Source: Ceratothoa steindachneri (lineage: Eukaryota; Arthropoda; Malacostraca; Isopoda; Cymothoidae). Taken from it: DNA of 64,000 nt. The notes under the pieces are model-generated. The model did no database searches. It was not told where the DNA came from and saw nothing but the letters and a program-made list of their open reading frames with translations. Made by a program: the position numbers and the translations under genes. The stretch is from positions 220,539,497-220,603,496 of the forward strand of contig OZ018317.1 of NCBI GenBank assembly GCA_963969495.1, in the 5' to 3' direction. This document shows, piece after piece, positions 24,363-34,720 of the stretch (position 1 is the first letter of the stretch; each line of letters opens with the position of its first letter).

Positions 24363-25530
24363 GGAATAGGACGTGGATCAGGAGTGATATAATGATTTGT
24401 GATCCTATTTCCAAATGTATCAAGAGCGGGGCTATTAACTATAGAAGATGGGAGATGATTCCACTCTTGGATGCTGCGGGGGAAGAATGAACATATAAAA
24501 ATGTCAGTACTTGTTTGTTATGTGTAGTATTTTAGATTGTGGCTGCCTCTGGTGGTGCCTATATTTGTATAACATCTGTTGTCTGTGTATTTGTCTTCTT
24601 GTTGCTAGTGGGTCCAGTTTAATGTCTTGTTTGAGCAAAGTGACTGAAGTAGTGTATCTGTAATCACGTCTGATCCATCTTTTGGCTTTGTTTTATATGG
24701 CCTTTAATTTATTATTATAATACTGTGGATTCCAAATGGTACCACAGTATTCCAAGTGTGGCCAAATGAGTGTCTTATATGCGAGAATTTTGATGTAGGC
24801 GTTACACCCACTGAGGTTTCTGTGCAGGAACCCCAAGGCATTGTGTGCCTTGGAGTTGTGTGCCTTGGCATTGTGTGCTCACGTGCGTGTTCCACCTCAC
24901 GTCCGCTGATAGCTGGATGCCCAAATATTTGTGGGAATATACGGTTTCTAAGGTGGTGTTATGGAGTTTTTAATAAAATAGAATGCGTTTGTTAGTACGG
25001 GTGAAACGGATGAGATGACATTTGTCTAGTCTAAAAGTCATCTGCCGCTTGGCTAGCTAGTCTTCAAGCGCAGTTAAATCGTCTTAGAGCCAAAGGTAGT
25101 CATTCCTATCTACAATGGTCTATAACTAAACTATTGTCTGCAAATAGTCTAGAGGTAGAATTGAGCAATAGTAGAAGGTCATTAATGTAAGAAAAGAAAG
25201 GCAGGGGTCCCAAATGGTACCTTGAGGTACCCCAGAAGTAACAGAAACAGAAGAGGATTGACTACCATCGAGCACCACACGTTGCCTTATAGTAGTCAAA
25301 AACGTCTTAATCCAGTGAAAGACTGGTCCTCATATGCCATAAAAATCTAATTTTTCTAATAGTCGTTGGTGCGAGACTTTGTCGAAGGCTTTGGCAAAGT
25401 CTAAAATTATGGCTCCATTTGTCCAATTTTGGGGTCGTTCAGGGATTGGGAAATGTCATGGGTCGTCTCCAGTAGTTGAGTCTCGCACGACCGTTTGGGC
25501 CTAAAGCTGTACTGAACATCAGTCATTATC
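24363..25530 (-). pseudogene. LINE RT and C-terminal domain (CR1/Rex-like), decayed
   Basis: Read downward from 25530: DVQYSFRPKRSCETQLLETT, then ILDFAKAFDKVSHQRLLEKL (25330-25400), SVTSGVPQGTIWDP (about 25210-25250). After a disrupted catalytic region the C-terminal domain appears as IKILAYKTLIWPHLEYCGTI (about 24735-24800) and FFPRSIQEWNHLPSSIVNSP (about 24400-24490). The block order is that of CR1, L2 and Rex-type LINEs. The YxDD box was not recovered. Frameshifts separate the pieces; the 3' end is near 24363. Confidence 0.72.
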
Positions 25531-25832
25531 TGAACATTTACAATATTATTTTGATTGATTTATGCAATAAAGGTACTGAATTATATGACTTTCTCCCCTT
25601 ATTTAGCAAAGACTACCGATCAGACGAAATCCAAAGAGGAGTACCAGACAGCTTTCCTTAGAAGCCAAAATAAATCATATGGTCATACTGAAATATCATC
25701 TGAAACTTGATTCATCTAAGAACGTTAAAGAACATCTGTTTTTCAACCCCAACAAAAAGAAGAGAGTCGAAAGAGCAAAGTTGCTCTTCCAACGGCTCCT
25801 TGATGACTTGTAGCCTCTAGTTTTGTGAACAA

Positions 25833-26010
25833 ATGAGCAGTTTTTTACTCCCCACTGAATTTGGAGAGTGGTCGATGGAAAAATGCTGGGATAGAATATC
25901 AGCTAAAACCCTGCATGCCACTTGCGCTCAGTTCAAAGCCAGACTTCGTGGTGTCATCGACGCAAAAGACGGTCACGTTGAATATTATTTACATCATCTT
26001 GCAGTATATA
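25833..26010 (+). pseudogene. Possible transposase C-terminal scrap
   Basis: The frame PTEFGEWSMEKCWDRISAKT, then ATCAQFKARLRGVIDAKDGH, ending in VEY, resembles the C-terminal tail of IS630/Tc1/mariner-type transposases, where W-I-TV-ATC and RLRxVIxAKGGHIE are common. No TIR or catalytic part is seen. This is a weak, motif-only assignment. Confidence 0.35.
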
Positions 26011-26183
26011 ATTTTTTATTTCATGTCAGTCTAAGTATTACGTAATATTACATGTGTTCTGAAAACAATTAAATAAATATCAGTCTAAACTTCGTGTTTT
26101 GCCCCTGTAGTTCTTTGTTTATCTCTTGTTGATTTTTATAAACGAGAGTATAATGGCTATTAGATGGGCAAGATGGTCTACGC

Positions 26184-28901
26184 CAGTGGTTCTTAACCTT
26201 TTGATCATCATGCTTCCTCTGGGAATTGGTTCTTCCCTCTACACACCCTTACATTAAAATAACATTCACATATTTTAATGAAAAATGAATAAAAAAGTGC
26301 TTTTTATCTCTTTATTGAGTATGAGGTAGTGAAATACAGGAAACTGCTTCTTAGCTACTTATCCTAAAAGCGTGGTTGAAGGCCAGAGAGTGCATAGCTT
26401 AAGAGCACTTCAACTTTCAGTCTGAAGATTCACAGAGATACGTAGATCGAACATAGTTAAAGTCCGAAAAGAATGATCTGAGATCAGAGCGTAAACAGAA
26501 AAGTACTTGACCCAGAATGTCACAAAATCCAGTTATTTGAAATCTTCCTTAGCTGAGGAGTCGAACTTCAACTCAAGAAACACTTCTTGCACTTCATCCG
26601 AAACATTAGTTAATTCCCAATGAAATGCGTTCCTGATAGATTCCCAGGCTTTAATCTTTTTATTTATATTTTGAGAAGTGTCAAATAAATTCTGTTTTCA
26701 AATCAGTTTGATGAATTATTACTTTTTTCTTGACTTCGTAAGGTTACCCTGAATGAAGGCAGAATCCAATTTACTAAAACAATGGCGCTATTTCCCTGCT
26801 GAAGTTGACACTTTGAGGGGTTAAGTTTGTCCATGAAGTTTCAAAAGGTGTCGTGATGCGTGATGATGTTGATATTTTCCGTTGTAGTTTAATGTTGAAA
26901 GCATTAAACGCTGCGAAGATGTCCACGAGGTAAGCTAGAGAAAGCTGTAAACTTTGAAACTACATTGTACTTTTCATGGAGATCTGCTTTCTGCTGCGAA
27001 TCTAGAAATAGTGTCTCTTCTTCTCGTGTTCATAAAGCAGTCCAATCATGTATCCATTTGATTGCCATCATAAGTTCATGTTCAGATTTCATATCTCTAC
27101 AAAGAGGTTTGAAGAGACGACTGTTTAAGGCTCCAGCTTTAATAAAATTGACTACCTTGATAGCGATATTCGCGATATCCCTCATTTCAGCTGCTAAAAC
27201 TTCAGGATAAATTATGCAGTGTGTACTTGCATCATATTGATTAACTTCCTTTACTCTAGCAATGAATCCAGGCTGCAGACCAATCAAGTTTGGAGCTCCA
27301 CAGTGCGCATTATTACCAGCCAGTACCAAGAAAGCTGGCTTTCTTGAATAAAGTTTGATACATCATGAAAAATATCTTTTGCTGTTGTACAGCTTCCCAT
27401 GAAGTGACAGAACAGTATTTCCTCCTTTACAATATTTCCTGAGAGGAAACGAACATGTATCAGTAACTAAGAACATTGAGTGAAAATCTATTACTTGATT
27501 GAGAATTTGATCTTTGATGTTTTGACTTAAGTCATCGATCCTTCCCTTTGGCAGTGACATTTAAGAAAGCTTGTTTGCACTATCTTTCCCCAGAACGAGT
27601 TCTGATGCACGGAGTATACTTGCTTTTACGAGAGACTCTCCGATGTTATGGCTCTTCTTTCTCTTTGCAATAAAAATAACTATCTCATAGGAAGCCTCAA
27701 CAACCTTTAAAGTTTGTTCTCGAAATGCCCCCACTACCGTTAAACTTAGCTTGATTCAGTGAGTGTCTTTTTGTTTCAAACAATGCCTTGGGATTGTCTG
27801 CAAGAGCAGGATACGTTGTCTTCGTGTGGCTTCAAAGCATGAGGGCCGCATTCCAGCATTGCTTAGAGTCTTGTAACATATCACATAGTGACAACCTCTG
27901 CGTAACCCTTTTGGAGAGACACGAATCCAAATAGAATATATTCATAGGATATTTCCGTTTCTGTGCACTCATTCTCAATTATTCAATGCGCAGTGGACAA
28001 CATAAATATGTGACCAAAACATAAGGTGCACGTAACGTAAGATAAACATTAACACGGATTCATAAACTCCACAACACGCTCAATAACAAACATATGATCG
28101 TAAAGTCAGTAAACAGTACAAGTAAGTAACTACAATCATGCATAATCATAAACACTACCTTATTATTAACAACTACCGCATGATTTAAAGCACCGCCAAC
28201 GTCTAATAAAATACAACTGGAAATCAAAACGCGTAAAACAAACAGAGTAACATACGCGTATTCTTAATTCACTGTTTTTTTTAGGTAAATATAACAAGTG
28301 AGATAGAACATATCTGTTGTCAACTAAACACTGACTTGAATTGCAAAGTTTCGTGCAAACGTCAGCGAGAAAAACCGTGAGCGAACAAACGAGTAAGTGT
28401 GTGTGTGTGTTGTTGTAACCCGATTTTTATATATTTTGCAGCGTAAATGTAGATCAATTCCAGACTATTCCAGAAAGTGGAAAAAAAACGTGTAATACTC
28501 TTGTTAATTTACTGTCAAAGCAATTTAACTTTTATAAAGAAACGTAATTATTAGTTTTTTACTAAATTAGGATTATTAAATATGAAACATCAATGATGAA
28601 TTAGACTAGTAACTAGATAAAGTAGAGTCTACCCACCCAACAACTCTATTTAGTGTCTACTTAGTATTGTGTTATACTTATAGCTTTAGTTTTTATAGTC
28701 TACCAAAGTAAACTATAGAAAAATACAGCTTTAAGGAGTACTTTTTGTATTTTTTCGCAAACTTCTCAGTATTAAACTGCTTTCGTTAAGAAAATAACAA
28801 ATACAATTAGAGAAATTCCTGTTTTTCTCCAAGGAATCGCGGTCCCCTGGAAATTAGTGACTCCCTCCTACGGGGGCGCGCCCCCAGGTTAATAACCACT
28901 G
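26184..28901 (-). mobile_element. hAT transposon with TIRs and 8-bp target-site duplication
   Basis: The left end reads CAGTGGTTCTTAACCTTTTG and the right end AGGTTAATAACCACTG, inverted repeats of the Charlie-like hAT type. They are flanked by GTCTACGC (26176-26183) and GTCTACAT (28902-28909): 8 bp, six identical, as expected of an old hAT insertion. The 2718-bp body holds a decayed transposase on the minus strand. Confidence 0.85.
26400..27980 (-). pseudogene. hAT transposase (ZBED5/FAM200-like), multiply broken
   Basis: Starting at about 27975, MSAQKRKYPMNIFYLDSCLS opens the protein. Further down, ALADNPKALFETKRHSLNQA is the usual start of the non-BED part. The piece at 27363-27560 contains GRIDDLSQNIKDQILNQV; 27030-27329 contains the region with VKEVNQYDASTHCIIYPEVL, then KVVNFIKAGALNSRLFKPLC and EHELMM, which matches the body of ZBED5/FAM200-type hAT transposases. 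The C-terminal dimerisation segment survives as FRTLTMFDLRISVNLQTES at about 26430-26490. No BED finger was recognised. At least three frameshifts and several stops make it nonfunctional. Confidence 0.75.
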
Positions 28902-28909
28902 GTCTACAT

Positions 28910-29465
28910 CAACTTTGTGAGCTCCCTTGTTACGTCATTTTTAAGCGCTTTACCATTTTTCAAGCTTTTAAGTACCTGGGATTTTTTTTATTTCTGTACT
29001 CGTGGGATTTCCTCCTTATTTATTGAGAACTTGTTATTTGTTATCTAGTGATCATTGTAATAAAATAATTTGTTGAAGAAATGTTCAACTCTTCCAATCA
29101 CATCCTCTTCTTCAGAGTTGTGATTTGTTGCCTGGCAATTGTTTGATGTTGCATTATGTTTGAAGTAAAGTGTAGCTTCCCAGGATTCATAAAAAAAGGA
29201 ACATCTATAAACAATTCAAGCCCTTGGTAAGCCAAGAAGTATATTAAGTTCCATGTTTGTGTTGTGATGAAAATAATTATCTGCCAGGCAAGCAAAGGTT
29301 TGGGAAAATAGACTAAATGAGCGCAAATATATTAACATAAAGACAAAATCACAAATCCAGTCTCCCTTCCATACAAGAATCCAACCAATTAAATCACTGG
29401 AATCAAGCCAAAATTCTCTATAGCTCAAGAAAAAGATTAAGGCGGATAGTACTGGAATCTGCTAT
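28910..29465. other. No recognised gene
   Basis: AT-rich intron sequence between the hAT and the Penelope-like piece. A minus-strand frame at 29216-29428 carries no motif. Confidence 0.35.
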
Positions 29466-29554
29466 TATTAAAACTCTTTCAAATTTCGACCTATACTAAG
29501 GATGCTAGCGATTTGATCCGTAGAAGGATAGTTAGCCAAATAAGTCATACCCAG

Positions 29555-29664
29555 ACCGTTGTTTAAATGGTAGCTCATTCTTCGTGTTAATTTTGTTTCT
29601 GTCATATATTGGAATGACAGAAACAAAATTAACACGAAGAATGAGCTACCATTTAAACAACGGT
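29555..29664. repeat. Perfect 50-bp palindrome arms with 10-nt loop
   Basis: 29555-29604 is the exact reverse complement of 29615-29664, separated by TATATTGGAA. The right arm is part of the Penelope-like GIY-YIG coding sequence, so the left arm is an inverted partial copy of it. Confidence 0.96.
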
Positions 29665-29815
29665 GCACCCAAGACACATACATTTGAAAAACATGGAAGA
29701 CAATTAGACTGGAAGTCACTCGAAGAGAACACCGAAATTCTTGCATATGCTCCAAATCGCCAACAATTACTCATATTAGAAGCTCTCTCTATAAAAAACA
29801 GCCCAAATTAAATAC
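29590..29815 (+). pseudogene. Penelope-like element C-terminus with GIY-YIG nuclease
   Basis: The frame reads YIGMTETKLTRRMSYHLNNG, then GAPKTHTFEKHGRQL, NTEILAYAPNRQQLLILEAL and NSPNLN. These are the YIG block, the R-x-H segment, the conserved Asn-Thr and the Glu of the EAL block found in GIY-YIG domains at the C-terminus of Penelope-like proteins, where the nuclease nicks target DNA. The preceding GIY block and the RT were not recognised and the inverted copy of this piece sits where they should be. The frame stops at about 29811. Confidence 0.72.
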
Positions 29816-30107
29816 ACAAACAAACATACAGTTCACTCTACCTTTCTCGCGTCCTCGTGCGCCAAGTAATAATCCCCGCCTATCTTAATCTTGTGCCCAT
29901 TTTAAACTAGCCTCTTTAAGCCGTCTTAATCCTTTGTTTTTAAGAATTTCCATTCCCTATAAAAATGTTCGTATATTTGTTAACCTTCAAACCCCGATAT
30001 ATATAGCCAGGTTTTTAATTCCTTATATTATTTCTACCTTATGCCAATAAATGTTTCGTTTTATCCAGTGAACTATTTTACTGCCCTCGTTCATCAGTGC
30101 TATTGTA

Positions 30108-30218
30108 ATGAATTTTTGCGAGCTTATACACGGGTTAACCAACGACCAAAATCGGAATATTAGAGAAATCGAAAGACTCGAAAAGAAAATTATTAATGCT
30201 GAATTCGCAGACACCTTT

Positions 30219-30222
<4 letters not shown>
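30108..30222 (+). pseudogene. Start of a second Penelope-like ORF, cut by (TA)n
   Basis: MNFCELIHGLTNDQNRNIRE, continuing with IERLEKKIINAEFADTFNN, resembles the N-terminal helix of Penelope-like ORFs (a basic/hydrophobic helix ending in a K-x-DL-FN-like block). It lies about 290 bp after the GIY-YIG end of an upstream copy in the same orientation, as expected of the head-to-tail copies that Penelope elements often leave. The frame runs into the (TA)n tract at 30223. Confidence 0.45.

Positions 30223-30292
<70 letters not shown>
30223..30292. repeat. (TA)n tract
   Basis: About 35 TA units, uninterrupted; left boundary of the first palindromic unit. Confidence 0.98.
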
Positions 30293-30293
<1 letters not shown>

Positions 30294-30296
<3 letters not shown>

Positions 30297-31063
30297 GAAG
30301 GAGCAAATGCAAGTTCTGCGGGTGATAACAACCACCACAGAGCTTTCGCCATATTTATTTTCTGCCTTTCAAAACAATTTTGAAGACAGAAAGGAAGGTG
30401 CAGAAACCTTGCATTGCAGACTATATTACAATATAGTAGAGGGAAGAGAAATTTGACGGAATGAGCAATGAGACAAGAAACAGGAGGTTTTTTAGAGGTA
30501 AGAGAAAGGGACATTAAAAGAAGACTAGAATCATAGAGAGCAGAGGGCGGCACAATGAAGGCAATCCCTTACCGAGAAGACAGAGATAACGCCAGGGGAA
30601 AAAAGTTTGAAATTCCTGGCCGGGACTCGAACCCGGGTCTGCTGATTGCCGGTCAGATGCTCTACCGCTGAGCTACCAGGCACAGTGACTCTACTTCGCC
30701 CAAAGCGTCACCCCATCAAACCCAGTATCTCTCTAAGCTAGTAACCTCCAAGGAATTTTTATACCTCATCTTCTTACCCGCTCACAATTTAAAGGCTCAT
30801 CCCCAAGTCACATACAAAGAAGAAGGAGCAAATGCAAGTTCTGCGGGTGATAACAACCACCACAGAGCTTTCGCCATATTTATTTTCTGCCTTTCAAAAG
30901 TTTTCCCCTGGCGTTATCTCTGTCTTCTCGGTAAAGGATTGCCTTCATTGTGCCGCCCTCTGCTCTCTATGATTCTAGTCTTCTTTTAATGTCCCTTTCT
31001 CTTACCTCTAAAAAAACTCCTGTTTCTTGTCTAAACGCTCATTCCGTCAAATTTCTCTTTCCT
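30294..31063. repeat. Inverted-repeat unit 1 with tRNA-like core
   Basis: 30440-30602 is inverted at 30901-31063 (about 163-nt arms with few differences). The 80-bp block 30294-30373 (containing GCAAATGCAAGTTCTGCGGG) is repeated directly at 30818-30898, again at 31131-31212, and in diverged form at 40148-40227. A tRNA-like sequence lies between the arms. The unit is closed on both sides by (TA)n. Confidence 0.85.
30615..30681 (-). tRNA. tRNA-Ala(GGC)-like sequence within a repeat, probably SINE-derived
   Basis: On the minus strand the 5' part CCTGGTAGCTCAGCGGTAGA carries a good A box, and GGTTCGAGTCC is a canonical B box. The D stem (GCTC/GAGC), T stem (CCGGG/CCCGG) and acceptor (CCTGG/CCAGG) pair. 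The anticodon loop would be CCGGCAA with GGC, but position 33 is C instead of the near-invariant U, and the outer anticodon pair is mismatched. Related, more decayed copies are in the next repeat units, so this is most likely a tRNA-derived repeat rather than a working tRNA gene. Confidence 0.6.

Positions 31064-31067
<4 letters not shown>

Positions 31068-31129
<62 letters not shown>
31068..31129. repeat. (TA)n tract shared by palindromic units 1 and 2
   Basis: About 31 TA units lying between the right arm of unit 1 and the left side of unit 2. Confidence 0.98.
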
Positions 31130-31132
<3 letters not shown>

Positions 31133-31419
31133 AAAGAGAAAATACAAGTTCTGCGAGTGATAACAACCACCACAGGGCTTTCGCCATATTCCTTTTCTGC
31201 CTTTCAAAACAATTTTGAAGACAGAAAGAACGGGAAAGAGAAAGAGAAATTTAACTCGAATGAGCAATGAGCCAAGAAACAGAAGGGGTTTTTCTAGAGG
31301 TAAGAGAAAGGGACATTAGAAGAACGGTAGAATCAAAGAGAGCAGAGGGGGGTACAATGAAGGTGATCCTTTACCGAGAAGAGAGAAATAACGCCAGGAG
31401 AATAAATTTTTTGGAAATT

Positions 31420-31485
31420 CCTGACCTGGACTCGAACTTGGGTCTGCTGATTGCCGGTCAGATGCTCTACCGTTAAGCTACCAGG
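31420..31485 (-). tRNA. Decayed tRNA-like segment, left arm
   Basis: It retains the anticodon region GACCGGCAATCAG and a B-box-like CAAGTTCGAGTCC, but the D arm is altered (CTTAACGG). It is a repeat-borne pseudo-tRNA related to 30615-30681. Confidence 0.5.
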
Positions 31486-31736
31486 CACAGAGACTCTACT
31501 TAGCCTAAAGCGTTATTCCATCAAACCCAATATCTCCCTAAGCTAGGAACCTGCAAGGAATTTTTAAACCACATCTTCTTAACCGCTCACAATTTAAAGA
31601 CATGGATATGACATGGACAATGAGCCTTTAAATTGTAGGCAGTTAAGAAGATGTGGTTTAAAAATTCCTTAGGAGTTCCTAGATTAGGGAGATATTGGGT
31701 TTGATGGGGTAACACTTTGGACGAAGTAGAGTCTCT

Positions 31737-31806
31737 GTACCTAGAAGCTTAACGATAGAGCATCTGACCGGCAATCAGCAGACCCGGGTTCGAGTCCATG
31801 CCAGGA
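31737..31806 (+). tRNA. Decayed tRNA-like segment, right arm
   Basis: It has GAGCATCTGACCGGCAATCA and the B box GGTTCGAGTCC, but the 5' acceptor and D arm are changed (CTAGAAGCTTAACGATAGAG). It is the inverted partner of 31420-31485. Confidence 0.5.
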
Positions 31807-31993
31807 ATTTCAAAAACCTTTTTTTCCCTGGTGTTATTTCTGTCTTCTTGCTAATAGATGGCCTTCATTGTGCCGCTCTCTGCTCTCTTTGATTCTAGCG
31901 TTCTTCTAATGTCCCTTTCTCTTACCTCTAAAAACACCCCTCCTGTTTCTTGGCTCATTGCTCATTCGAGTCAAATTTCTCTTTCTCTTGTAT

Positions 31994-31994
31994 G

Positions 31995-32070
<76 letters not shown>
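31994..32070. repeat. (TA)n tract
   Basis: Right boundary of palindromic unit 2; about 38 TA units with one interruption near its start. Confidence 0.97.
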
Positions 32071-32072
<2 letters not shown>

Positions 32073-32520
32073 TCAGGTGGGCACGGATTGTAATGTTAAT
32101 GGTTTTATGGTCATGACAACTAAAGTTTTAAAGTTAGCAGAAATACAAAGCCTCTAACAGGTAGCTCACATAAATATCTTTATTTACTTATACAGAACTT
32201 TGTAATAAATTTACCTGTTCAGATTTATGGTATCATTTTTTGAAGACGTGTTTTGTACGAACCGTGAACATATAGGATAGGCTCAGTAAGCTCTTGATAC
32301 TATTTTCTGTAATATTTCTTTTGATATGCCACAACTAAAATTTAAGGATCTACTACTAGTAAATGATACACTAATGTTATGAAAAGATATATAATATAAA
32401 ATATGGTTAGAATTGTTATTTTACATTTTTACAATTGTATCAAAAATAATATTAAAAAAATAATAAATTTCTTAATTTTATAGAACATTTTTGAGAAGTA
32501 ATGCACAGTCCTCATTGTTT
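32071..32520. other. AT-rich intron sequence
   Basis: No coding motif or repeat seen. It ends at the target-site duplication of the gypsy element. Confidence 0.4.
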
Positions 32521-32525
32521 ATCAT

Positions 32526-33866
32526 TGTCGTAGAATAGGCTCTCGACGATATACCATATATAACTATTCGTTGAAGAAATTATTCTAATATTTCAAGTGC
32601 GTGGTAATCTGATTGGCCGAGGTTAGTCCAAAAGGGATGATGGGGGGGCTGGAGAGGCCCATTTATCTTCAATATGCTTAAGAAGTGGAACGGTGCACAA
32701 GAATAAATTATATTTCTACCATTAATATAATAGAGTTTTATTAATTAAACTATCAACAACAACAAAAAAAATGTTTACATAAACGGAGAATAAAAAGGGT
32801 CGTGGGAATATCTGACTAATCCGAGGATTAAGATTTGGAGAGATTTAAAAAGGTAAACAAATAAAAATTAAAGGGGGGGGGAATGGTTCGCTTAACCATT
32901 TAAAACACAGGGTTGCGTTGACAAAAATATAAATGATTAAAGGTAATGCTCAGCTTACGTAATTACAAAGTTGTTGTGCAGAGGAAGACGATGCGAAGGA
33001 ATCTTCCGTCCACTGGCGATTTCCAGCAGACGGGTTCTTCGGGGGGTTGTCCTTAACGAAGGGAAAGGACTGTCTTCAAAGAGTGAAAGCGAAGTGGGGC
33101 TCGGAAGTACGAGCGATCTTTGTGACAGCAAATCGGAGATGTTCTAGATTAACAATGGAGGTTATTGTTGAAACCAAGCGTTGTCTTGAAGAACGTTAAA
33201 AAGGGGTGAATTAAATTATCCTGACGTGATGTCTTGGGAACGAGAACCGTTTCTTGACGAACGGGCTTGAAGAACAATGGCTGTTTTAACGTTGTTCTCT
33301 TTCTGAACAACAGATGGGGGAAGGGAAACTGTCTCTTGTCAAATGGGCTCAAAGAACAATGGATGTTCTAACGTTGTTCTCTTTCTGACCAACAGGGAGC
33401 CTTGTTGACTTGGCGTCCCAAAGGCACGAACCTTGGCACTTAATGGATATTGTCCTCTTTTGGACAATAAGGGGGTTCTCGAGGTAGAGAGTTCCTAGGT
33501 GCACAAGGGAGACCGGATCGGCGTGATGCCTCGCGAAGATAATTGGGATCTGATCTGCTTCAATCGGGGAAAGCTATGATATAAATAGTCGTAGCCATCC
33601 CCTTGGCGTAGGGGACAATTGAGTGGGAGGCTTCGGGGGAATGCCCCGCTGGCGCTTAAGAAAATATCTTATCTGCCCATAAGCCTAACTCAATCTGGCG
33701 AGATCGACGTATGGAGGCGAAACGAGGGAGTGAACCTCCTTGATTAAACATTTGCTATGGTGGGTGATAACGCGCTCTGCTTCCTTTCGCAGATGCACGT
33801 GGGTAGCATGTGTTTCTAACATGTGATAGCGGCTGAATTTAAGCGGCCTCAGACCGTTCTATCACA
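32526..33866 (-). repeat. 3' LTR of the gypsy element
   Basis: Starts TGTCG and ends ATCACA (on +), so TG...CA ends are kept. It contains an internal duplication of about 68 bp (33246-33313 and 33328-33395, sharing AACGTTGTTCTCTTTCTGA). On the minus strand CTATTTATATCA (about 33580) could be a TATA box. Confidence 0.92.
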
Positions 33867-33878
33867 CCCCTCCATCCC
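33867..33878 (-). promoter_or_regulatory. Polypurine tract of the gypsy element
   Basis: On the minus strand GGGATGGAGGGG lies directly against the 3' LTR start TGTGATAG. Such tracts prime plus-strand synthesis. Confidence 0.7.
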
Positions 33879-34287
33879 AGGGGAAGTTGTCACTTCGAAA
33901 AAAAAGAGAGAAGGGACATCCACAGAGCTCCGTTTGGATAACTCACTTTCTTGCATCGACCGTACCTTCATGCACCTAGCTAGTATTACCTCAATGCATA
34001 TGATTATGTTGATCATTTGATTATAGGGGAAACTAACCTTTTAATACAAACTTAACCATAAAAGAGACAAAGAACAATGAAATAATATAAAATTAGTACA
34101 TATGGGACAAACGAATTCATACGTAATTTAATAGGTACAAATATATACACATACGAGAAAAAAAATTAGACATTGAGCCACAAAATTCAGACATATACAT
34201 TAACTAATTATATTACAGGAGAATCTAATTTAAGTCGTACAAGACGGTTTATACATACATGGAGATCCTAATCCTACGAATTACAAA

Positions 34288-34720
34288 TTAATCTACACTA
34301 TTTGGTAACGCATTCCTACTGAGTGCGTCAGCGACCTGATTATGGGAACATTTTATGTAATTTATCTTAAATTGGTACTCTTGCAAGAGTAGACTCCAGC
34401 GCATAATTCAGCCGTTGGAGTGTCGTACATTCCGAATCTAGTCCAACGGGCGGCGGTCAGTTCCTATCTGTAATTCTTTCCCTATCAAATACATCTTAAA
34501 CTTTTTGATAACCCAAATAATAGCTAGAGCTTCCTTCTAAATAGTGGCATATCTCTTTTCGCGGGGTAATAACTGGCGACTAGCATATGCAACTGGATGA
34601 CTCGTTCCGTCATCCTCATATTGAAGGAGTACACCTCCAATGCCCTCGTTGCTCACGTCGGTCTTAATCCCAAAGGATTTTTCCGGGTTGGGCAACTTCA
34701 AAATGGGGGCAGCTGCTTAA
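34288..34720 (-). pseudogene. Gypsy RNase H domain, broken
   Basis: Translation gives KSFGIKTDVSNEGIGGVLLQ, then HPVAYASRQLLPREKRYATI, and finally IKCSHNQVADALSRNALP before a stop at about 34288. These are the Asp, Glu and H-x-AD-LSR blocks of retroelement RNase H. It is shifted in frame relative to RT and holds several stops. TDRRPL replaces the usual TDHKPL. No integrase follows. Confidence 0.78.

Larger units (their letters stand above)
31237..31990. repeat. Large near-palindrome (unit 2), arms of about 365 nt
   Basis: 31237-31599 is the diverged reverse complement of 31625-31990, with a 25-nt spacer. Each arm carries a tRNA-like segment (minus at 31420-31485, plus at 31737-31806). The unit is closed by (TA)n at 31068-31129 and 31994-32070. 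Arms differ by scattered substitutions and small indels, so the structure is not recent. Confidence 0.88.

Noticed and set aside
30615..30681. A functional tRNA-Ala gene
   Set aside because: C at position 33, a mismatched anticodon stem and repeat-borne sister copies point to a tRNA-derived repeat.
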